Below are positions 58,721-64,000 of a DNA stretch of 64,000 nucleotides, one piece after another; the first letter of the stretch is position 1, and every line of letters starts with the position of its first letter. A program made the position numbers and the translations under genes. The notes under the pieces are model-generated. The model worked only from the letters and a program-made list of their open reading frames with translations, was not told the origin of the DNA and made no database searches. Origin of the DNA: Streptomyces sp. NBC_01689. GTDB taxonomy: Bacteria > Actinomycetota > Actinomycetes > Streptomycetales > Streptomycetaceae. Location: positions 2,542,001 to 2,606,000 of the forward strand of contig NZ_CP109592.1 in the NCBI RefSeq assembly GCF_036250675.1, in the 5' to 3' direction.

Positions 58721-60109
58721 ATGACGACCACCGACCTATCGACATCCGTCCCCTACAGGGAGGTGACGGATCGCAACGGCCGCCTGTACCGGATCGGTGA
58801 GACCGACCGGGACATCATGGGCCGGCCGCGCTGGACCATGGTGCTCTTCCCCTGGATGGGGATGCTGGGCATCAGTTCCTCGGAGTACGCGTTCACCTCC
58901 GCCGAGGACACCCTGCACGACGCCCATCTGTGGAGCAGCGGGCACATCTTCTGGCTGATGGGCGTCTGGATCTTCTTCCAGGCGGCCGTGGCCTTCCCCG
59001 CGGGCCAACTTCGGGAGAGCGGGCGGCTGCCCGCGCGGTACGCCATGATGCTCGGCGCGCTCGGCACGGTGCTGGGGTATCTCTCGCTGGCGTTCGCGCC
59101 GCACGTCAGCGTCGCCTACCTCGGCTTCGGGATGTTCAGCGGCATCGGCGCCGGCCTCGTCTACGCGACCTGCGTGAACATGGTCGGCAAGTGGTACCCG
59201 GAGCGCAAGGGCGGCAAGACCGGGCTGGTCAACGGCGGTTTCGCCTACGGCTCGGTGCCCTTCGTCTTCCTGTTCACCTCGTACATGGACCTGGGCAACT
59301 ACCGCACCGTCCTGGTGACGGTGGGCCTGGTCTGCTGTCTGGTGGTCGCGTTCGCGGGCTGGTTCTTCAAGGACCCGCCCAAGGGCTGGTGGCCGCCGCA
59401 CGTCGACCCTCTGAAGGTGTCGTCCGACCCCAGGATCCGGCGGGCGCTGGAGAAGAACCCGCCGGCGGTGAAGCAGTACACCCCGAGGGAGGCCGCCCGC
59501 ACACCCGTGCTGTGGATGATGTGGTTCTGTCTGCTCTGCACCGCGGGGATCAACATCTTCGGCATCGCCTTCCAGGTGCCGTTCGGCAAGGACATGGGGT
59601 TCGCGGGCGGGATCGTGGCCACCGCGATGTCCCTGAAGGCGATCGTCAACGGCACCGGGCGCGGGGTGATCGGCTGGATCTCCGACCGTTTCGGACGCCG
59701 CAACACCCTGATCATCGTCTGTCTGGTGCTGGGCTCCGCGCAGTTCGGCGTGCTGGTGTCGGGCCAGATGGGCAGCATGCCGTTCTTCCTGTTCTGCTCC
59801 ATGGTCTCCGGCTTCGGCGGCGGCGCGATCTTCCCGCTCTTCGCGGCCATGACGGCGGACTACTTCGGCGAGAACAACAACGCCTCCAACTACGGGATGG
59901 TCTACAGCTCGAAGCTGATCTCGGGCCTCGTGGGCTCGGGCATGGGCGCGGTCGTCGTCGGCGCGTGGGACTACCACGGGGCCTTCGTGCTCGCGGGCTC
60001 CATCGGCCTGGCCTCCGCCGTGCTGGCGCTGTTCCTGAAATCACCGGGCACCCCGGGCGCCCGGAGCATCGTCCCCAACCCGCAACCGCTCGGCGAGGAG
60101 ATGGCGTGA
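58721..60109 (+). CDS. OFA family MFS transporter 1 (oxalate/formate antiporter type)
   Basis: A 462-residue major facilitator with 12 expected membrane segments. It reads RPRWTMVLFPWMGMLGISSS, YATCVNMVGKWYPERKGGKT (loop typical of OFA carriers), FFKDPPKGWWPPHVDP, KQYTPREAARTPVLWMMWFC and GWISDRFGRRNTLIIVCLVL (motif A of the second half). The family exchanges oxalate for formate or takes up monocarboxylates. It is followed after one base by a second, homologous transporter. It fits oxalate uptake for the upstream enzymes. Confidence 0.92.
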   Translation: MTTTDLSTSVPYREVTDRNGRLYRIGETDRDIMGRPRWTMVLFPWMGMLGISSSEYAFTSAEDTLHDAHLWSSGHIFWLMGVWIFFQAAVAFPAGQLRESGRLPARYAMMLGALGTVLGYLSLAFAPHVSVAYLGFGMFSGIGAGLVYATCVNMVGKWYPERKGGKTGLVNGGFAYGSVPFVFLFTSYMDLGNYRTVLVTVGLVCCLVVAFAGWFFKDPPKGWWPPHVDPLKVSSDPRIRRALEKNPPAVKQYTPREAARTPVLWMMWFCLLCTAGINIFGIAFQVPFGKDMGFAGGIVATAMSLKAIVNGTGRGVIGWISDRFGRRNTLIIVCLVLGSAQFGVLVSGQMGSMPFFLFCSMVSGFGGGAIFPLFAAMTADYFGENNNASNYGMVYSSKLISGLVGSGMGAVVVGAWDYHGAFVLAGSIGLASAVLALFLKSPGTPGARSIVPNPQPLGEEMA

Positions 60110-60110
60110 C

Positions 60111-61517
60111 ATGACGGCGGACCCCATCGCCACCGAGGGCGCGTCGGCCGGAACCGGCGCCCCGAACCGCTCGTACCGCGAAGTCACCGACGCCCGTGGC
60201 CGTGTCTACCGGATCGGCGAGACCGACCGGGACATCCTCGGCCACTCACGCTCGTTCATGGTGTACCTGCCGTGGGCCGCCATGATGGCCATCAGCGTCT
60301 TCGAGTACGCGTACGGCTCGGCCGAAGACACCCTGTCCCACGCGCACGGCTGGACGCAGAGCAACACCTTCTGGATCCTGAGCGTCTGGGTCTTCTTCCA
60401 GGCCGGCATCGCCTTCCCGGCCGGCTGGATGCGGGAGAAGGGCATCCTCACCGCCCGCAAGGCCATGTACACCGGCGCGTTCATGTGCGTGCTGGGCTTC
60501 CTCGCCCTCTCGCATCTGAGCAACGTGCTGCTGGCGATCCTGGGCTTCGGCGTCATCGGCGGCGTCGGCTCGGGCCTGGTGTACGCGACCTGCATCAACA
60601 TGGTCGGCAAGTGGTTCCCCGAACGGCGCGGCGCCAGGACCGGCTTCGTCAACGGCGGATTCGCCTACGGCTCGCTGCCGTTCATCTTCATCTTCAACTA
60701 CGCCTTCGACACCGGGAACTACCACCGCGTCCTGGACCTCATCGGCTGCTACGTGGTGATCGTCGTGCTGTCGTGCGCGTTCTTCTTCAAGGACCCGCCG
60801 AAGAACTGGTGGCCGGCCGACATCGACCCGCTGACCCACGGCGGGGACTCCAAGACCGCGGCCAGTCTGCTCAGGAACCCGCCCGCGGTGAAGCAGTACA
60901 CCCCGAAGGAGGCGGTCAGGACGGGGGTGCTCCCCCTGATGTGGATCACTCTCGTGATGACGGCGGGCGTGTCCATCTTCGGGATCTCCTTCCAGGTCGA
61001 CTTCGCCAAGGAGGTCGGGTTCGGCCCGCTGGTGGCGGCGTCCTCGATGGGCATCATGGCCGTCATCAACGGCATCGGCCGTGCCGTGGTGGGCTGGCTC
61101 TCCGACACCTGGGGACGCAAGCTGACCCTGGTGTTCGTCATCGTCGTCCTGGGACTCGCGCAGTTCGGCGTGATCTGGGCCGGGAACATCAAGAGCGAGT
61201 GGCTCTTCCTGTTCTTCGCCTTCCTCTCCGGGTTCGGCGGCGGCGCGTTCTACCCGATGTTCGCGGCGCTGACCCCGGACTACTTCGGCGAGAACTACAA
61301 CGCCACCAACTACGGCCTGGTGTACAGCGGCAAGCTGATCAGCGGTCTGTTCGGCGGTGGTCTGGGCTCGATGGTGGTCGCCGCCTGGGGGTACAACGGC
61401 GCCTACGCGCTGGCCGGCGGCATCTCGATGGCGGCGGCGGCGATCGCGCTGCTGCTGAAACAGCCGGGACGCGACGGTGAGGTGAGCACGGCTCCGCGGC
61501 CGCAGCCGGCCGGCTGA
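60111..61517 (+). CDS. OFA family MFS transporter 2
   Basis: A 468-residue paralogue of the preceding gene, sharing YREVTDxxGRxYRIGETDRD near the N-terminus, YATCINMVGKWFPERRGART, FFKDPPKNWWPADIDP, RNPPAVKQYTPKEAVRTGVL and GWLSDTWGRKLTLVFVIVVL. The TGACATG junction (stop 60109, start 60111) shows translational coupling. Two adjacent, clearly duplicated carriers may have split substrates (oxalate and formate, for example) or form a pair; this is inference. A strong terminator follows. Confidence 0.92.
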   Translation: MTADPIATEGASAGTGAPNRSYREVTDARGRVYRIGETDRDILGHSRSFMVYLPWAAMMAISVFEYAYGSAEDTLSHAHGWTQSNTFWILSVWVFFQAGIAFPAGWMREKGILTARKAMYTGAFMCVLGFLALSHLSNVLLAILGFGVIGGVGSGLVYATCINMVGKWFPERRGARTGFVNGGFAYGSLPFIFIFNYAFDTGNYHRVLDLIGCYVVIVVLSCAFFFKDPPKNWWPADIDPLTHGGDSKTAASLLRNPPAVKQYTPKEAVRTGVLPLMWITLVMTAGVSIFGISFQVDFAKEVGFGPLVAASSMGIMAVINGIGRAVVGWLSDTWGRKLTLVFVIVVLGLAQFGVIWAGNIKSEWLFLFFAFLSGFGGGAFYPMFAALTPDYFGENYNATNYGLVYSGKLISGLFGGGLGSMVVAAWGYNGAYALAGGISMAAAAIALLLKQPGRDGEVSTAPRPQPAG

Positions 61518-61537
61518 CGCGGCGGATCGTACCGACA

Positions 61538-61582
61538 TCAGGCGGCCCTCCCCACGTGACCTGTGTGGGGAGGGCCGCCTGA
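61538..61582. terminator. Very strong bidirectional terminator
   Basis: TCAGGCGGCCCTCCCCAC (61538-61555) pairs perfectly over 18 bp with GTGGGGAGGGCCGCCTGA (61565-61582), loop of 9. It lies between the convergent stops of the OFA transporter (61517) and the isomerase-like gene (61618). Confidence 0.93.
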
Positions 61583-61617
61583 CGTGTCACCGCGGTTCCG
61601 GCGCCGGTCACACGGAG

Positions 61618-62793
61618 CTAGTGGCGCCGCCGGCACTTCTCGCGGAGGACGGCCAGGTTGTCGTGACCGATCCTCGCGTGCTGCAGCGACTGGCCGGGGT
61701 CCGTGCCGCTCGGCGCGTTGTCCTGCTCGACCATCGGGTTGTGGTAATTCCGGTCGCCGACCCGGGAGAAGAACGTCGTGTAGTCGATGACGCCGGTGCC
61801 GAACGGCACCATGTCGTACCCCATGCCGTTCGTGGTGTTGACGACTCCGTCCTTGGCGTGGAAGAGCGGATACCGCTTGTTGTTGCGGACGACGAGCCCC
61901 GCGGGGTCGAAGACCTTCCGCCGGGTGGAGCCGTCGTGGGCGGTGTACGTCGGGAACTTGTACTGGGCCACGTGCGCCCAGAAGATGTCCATCTCCAGCC
62001 AGACCACCTTGGGGTCGGTGACCTTCAGGAAGTACTCCAGTTTCCGGATGCCCGAACTGCGGGTCGGCCGGCCCTGGTCGTCCAGGGGGCCGCCGTCCAG
62101 CAGGAAGCCGTACGCCGCGTCGTGATTGTGGGTGTAGAGCTTGAGGCCGGCGCGGTGGGCGATCGCGCCGAGCGCGTTCCACTTGTCGGCGGCGACGTCC
62201 CAGTCGGCGCGGTAGGCGCTGCCGGTGGGGTCGCCACCGGTGCCCACGTGCGCCATGCCGAGGATGTTGGCGATCTCCAGATGCTTCTTGAAGGTGTCCA
62301 GGTCGGGTGTGGTGAGCGGCCAGGAGGACGGGATGAAGCCGTGGTTGCCCTGCGCCCGCAGCCCGTAGTCGTCGAGCCAGGAGCGCAGCAGCCTGGCCCC
62401 CTCGACCGACTCCAGGTTCGCCCCGCCGGGGGCGTTGGCGTGCTGGCCGTACCCGGCGAACTCGACCTGCCGGTAGCCGAAGCGGGAGAGCTGCTCGAAG
62501 ACCTCGCGGAACCCGGAGGGCAGATCCGAGGAGAGCGGGTCGCGGCCCGTCGCGTCCCGGACGGTGTAGAGGATGATGCCCCGCCGGTTCGCGGGGACGA
62601 GGACGTCACCGTCGTGGCCGTGGTCGTAGCCTCTGCCCCGGTCCTGCGCCAGGGCGGGGGAAGCGCCGAGGACGGGGGCGGCGATCGCCGCGGCCGCGGC
62701 GGCGGTGCAGGTGCTGAGGAAGCGGCGGCGGTCGACTCCGAGGGTGCGACGCAGGGCTTCGCCGGTCGAGGGTTCTTCGTGGAACGCGGTCAC
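61618..62793 (-). CDS. Tat-exported sugar phosphate isomerase/epimerase-like TIM-barrel protein
   Basis: A 391-residue protein. A twin-arginine signal, DRRRFLSTCTAAAAAAIAAP (about 21-40), precedes an AP-endonuclease-2-type TIM barrel: VPANRRGIILYTVRDATGRD, FGYRQVEFAGYGQHANAPGG, MAHVGTGGDPTGSAYRADWD, LKLYTHNHDAAYGFLLDGGP and VVWLEMDIFWAHVAQYKFPT, where His, Glu and Asp residues would hold the metal. Its sugar or polyol substrate is unknown. The next gene on the same strand upstream is a phosphodiesterase-fold protein, 88 bases away. Confidence 0.9.
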   Translation of the reverse strand: MTAFHEEPSTGEALRRTLGVDRRRFLSTCTAAAAAAIAAPVLGASPALAQDRGRGYDHGHDGDVLVPANRRGIILYTVRDATGRDPLSSDLPSGFREVFEQLSRFGYRQVEFAGYGQHANAPGGANLESVEGARLLRSWLDDYGLRAQGNHGFIPSSWPLTTPDLDTFKKHLEIANILGMAHVGTGGDPTGSAYRADWDVAADKWNALGAIAHRAGLKLYTHNHDAAYGFLLDGGPLDDQGRPTRSSGIRKLEYFLKVTDPKVVWLEMDIFWAHVAQYKFPTYTAHDGSTRRKVFDPAGLVVRNNKRYPLFHAKDGVVNTTNGMGYDMVPFGTGVIDYTTFFSRVGDRNYHNPMVEQDNAPSGTDPGQSLQHARIGHDNLAVLREKCRRRH

Positions 62794-62881
62794 GGTCTCT
62801 CTCTTTCGGGTCGGGTCCAGCGGTGGCGGGGCGTTGTCAGTGGCGCGTGTTTCACTTTCCGTAGTCGCTCGTCCGGGCTGG

Positions 62882-64000
62882 TCACAGGAGACCGGCCAGG
62901 CCGAGCAGCAGGGATTTCACTTCGGTGGCCGCGATGCGGCCGGTGCCGGTGCGGGGGGTGGAGCAGATGAGGAGCGGACCTTCGTCGTCGCTCGCGGGCA
63001 GGCGGCCGTGGCTGCCGCGAAGACCCGAGGGGTCGAGGGGCACGACCGTCATGCGGTAGCGCATCCCGAGCTTCTTGCGGGCCAGCGCGGTTGCGGCCTT
63101 CACCTTGACGTAGGGGTCGAGGGGGTCCATGAACAGTTCGGCCGGGTCGTAGCCGGGTTTGCGGTGGATCTCGACGAGCCGCGCGAAGTCGGGGGCGCGG
63201 GCGTCGTCGAGCCAGTAGTAGTACGTGAACCAGGCGTCCGGTTCGGCGACGGCGACGAGTTCGCCCGAGCGCGGGTGGTCGAGGTGGTGGGCCTTCTTCC
63301 CCTCGTCGTCGAGGAGCCGCTCGATGCCGGGCAGTCCGGCGAGCGCCGCTTTCGTGGCCTCCAGGTCCTCGGGGCGTCGCACATAGACGTGGGCGATCTG
63401 GTGGTCGGCGACCGCGAAGGCGCGGGAGGCCATCGGGTCGAGGTACTCCATCCCGTCCTGCGTGTGCACGTCGAGCAGTCCGGCGCGGCGCAGGGCGCGG
63501 TTGATGTCGACGGGACGGTCCACGCGGGTGATGCCGTACTCGGAGAGCGCGACGACGGTGCGGCCCTCCGCCTCGGCCTCGTCGAGAAGGGGTGCCATGG
63601 CCGCGTCGAGGCCGGCGGCGGCCCGGTAGGAGCGCGGGTCGTCCGGACCGAAGCGCTGCAGGTCGTAGTCGAGGTGAGGGAGGTAGCAGAGGGTCAGGTC
63701 GGGCCGGCGGGTGCGGTTGATGTGCCGGGTGGCGTCGATGATCCAGCGGCTGGAGACCAGGTCGGCGCCGGGTCCCCAGAAATGGAAGAGGGGAAAGGTG
63801 CCGAAGGCGTCGGTCAGTTCGTCGTGCAGGGCCGGGGGCCGGGTGTAGCAGTCGGGTTCCTTGCGTCCGTCGGCGTAGTAGACGGGACGGGGGGTGACGG
63901 TGATGTCGGTGTCGGCGCCCATGGCGTACCACCAGCAGATGTTGGCGACGGTGTAGCCGGGGTGCGCGCGGCGCGCGGCGTCCCACAGCTTGTCGCCGGC
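62882..64000 (-). CDS. Alkaline phosphatase-fold nucleotide pyrophosphatase/phosphodiesterase (partial, N-terminus off the right edge)
   Basis: The visible 372 residues are the C-terminal part of a type I phosphodiesterase/nucleotide pyrophosphatase. They include NICWWYAMGADTDITVTPRP, LTLCYLPHLDYDLQRFGPDD (metal-binding Asp/His), VVALSEYGITRVDRPVDINR and VADHQIAHVYVRRPEDLEAT. The frame is open to position 64000, so the internal ATG at 63922 is not the true start. Together with the TIM-barrel gene it resembles the nucleotide-pyrophosphatase plus xylose-isomerase-like pair of Ebo-type clusters; the rest of any such cluster would lie to the right (inference). Confidence 0.88.
   Translation of the reverse strand, partial: AGDKLWDAARRAHPGYTVANICWWYAMGADTDITVTPRPVYYADGRKEPDCYTRPPALHDELTDAFGTFPLFHFWGPGADLVSSRWIIDATRHINRTRRPDLTLCYLPHLDYDLQRFGPDDPRSYRAAAGLDAAMAPLLDEAEAEGRTVVALSEYGITRVDRPVDINRALRRAGLLDVHTQDGMEYLDPMASRAFAVADHQIAHVYVRRPEDLEATKAALAGLPGIERLLDDEGKKAHHLDHPRSGELVAVAEPDAWFTYYYWLDDARAPDFARLVEIHRKPGYDPAELFMDPLDPYVKVKAATALARKKLGMRYRMTVVPLDPSGLRGSHGRLPASDDEGPLLICSTPRTGTGRIAATEVKSLLLGLAGLL

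Noticed and set aside
1..64000. CRISPR array, prophage, insertion sequence or polyketide/NRPS cluster
   Set aside because: No regularly spaced repeat-spacer pattern, transposase, integrase, phage structural gene or megasynthase domain was seen. The tandem repeats found are 8, 12 and 25-26 bp without unique spacers.

Overview
The window is chromosomal DNA from a Streptomyces-like actinomycete. GC content is very high, third codon positions are almost all G or C, GTG and TTG starts and 4-base ATGA/GTGA gene overlaps are common, and the families present (mycothiol-dependent isomerase fold, SHOCT, DUF2071, DUF5682, LytR-CpsA-Psr, ECF sigma factor with a CU044_5270 partner, OFA transporters) are typical of that genus. 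About 50 protein genes and one tRNA are supported. I see no rRNA, transposase, integrase, phage gene, CRISPR array or large biosynthetic enzyme.

Layout. 1-2501 (minus): a polar amino-acid ABC importer (permease, ATPase, substrate-binding lipoprotein cut by the left edge). 2502-3493: a divergent control region. On the minus strand it has a strong promoter and a cysteine-rich leader ORF; on the plus strand it has a SAM riboswitch followed by a conserved-type leader peptide, ahead of a glutathione-transferase-like gene. 4394-8574: YceI protein with a divergent MarR regulator and paired operators, a mycothiol-dependent isomerase-fold protein, a CoA-transferase and a TetR regulator. 8738-10974: a two-gene MoxR ATPase/VWA pair. 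11001-15875: an SDR enzyme carrying the same operator as the TetR gene, an efflux pump with divergent MarR, and an esterase with divergent OhrR-like regulator. 16193-20550: glycosyltransferase, LCP cell-wall ligase and a DUF2071 protein.

20675-28343 (minus) holds the most interesting system: five tightly overlapping genes encoding, in order of transcription, a SWIM-type zinc-finger protein, an unrecognised 462-residue protein, a VWA protein, a MoxR AAA+ ATPase and a 939-residue DUF5682 protein whose N-terminus carries TIKI/TraB/ChaN-like motifs. It looks like a dedicated chaperone or effector machine and is a candidate for a poorly described biological system.

28392-33221 (minus) is an operon of GMC oxidoreductase, DUF2252 protein and GH15 glycosidase. 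33659-40919 holds a cyclase, small membrane and stress-type proteins, gluconokinase with an SDR dehydrogenase, and a SLAC1/TehA-type transporter. 41434-44193 is a stand-alone 2-oxoglutarate dehydrogenase E1. 44425-48988 has GlxA/HxlR regulators, a secreted protein, an ECF sigma factor pair and tRNA-Leu(GAG).

49360-61517 reads as an oxalate (or related dicarboxylate) catabolic locus. Aldehyde dehydrogenase and sucD-sucC run on the minus strand. Divergently, on the plus strand, run a thiamine-diphosphate enzyme (oxalyl-CoA decarboxylase candidate), formyl-CoA:oxalate CoA-transferase, an ADP-forming acyl-CoA ligase and two OFA-family (oxalate/formate antiporter type) carriers, sharing one intergenic operator. 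The right end has a Tat-exported sugar phosphate isomerase-like protein and a truncated phosphodiesterase/alkaline-phosphatase-fold gene. All functional calls are by eye from sequence motifs and gene order; no database search was run.
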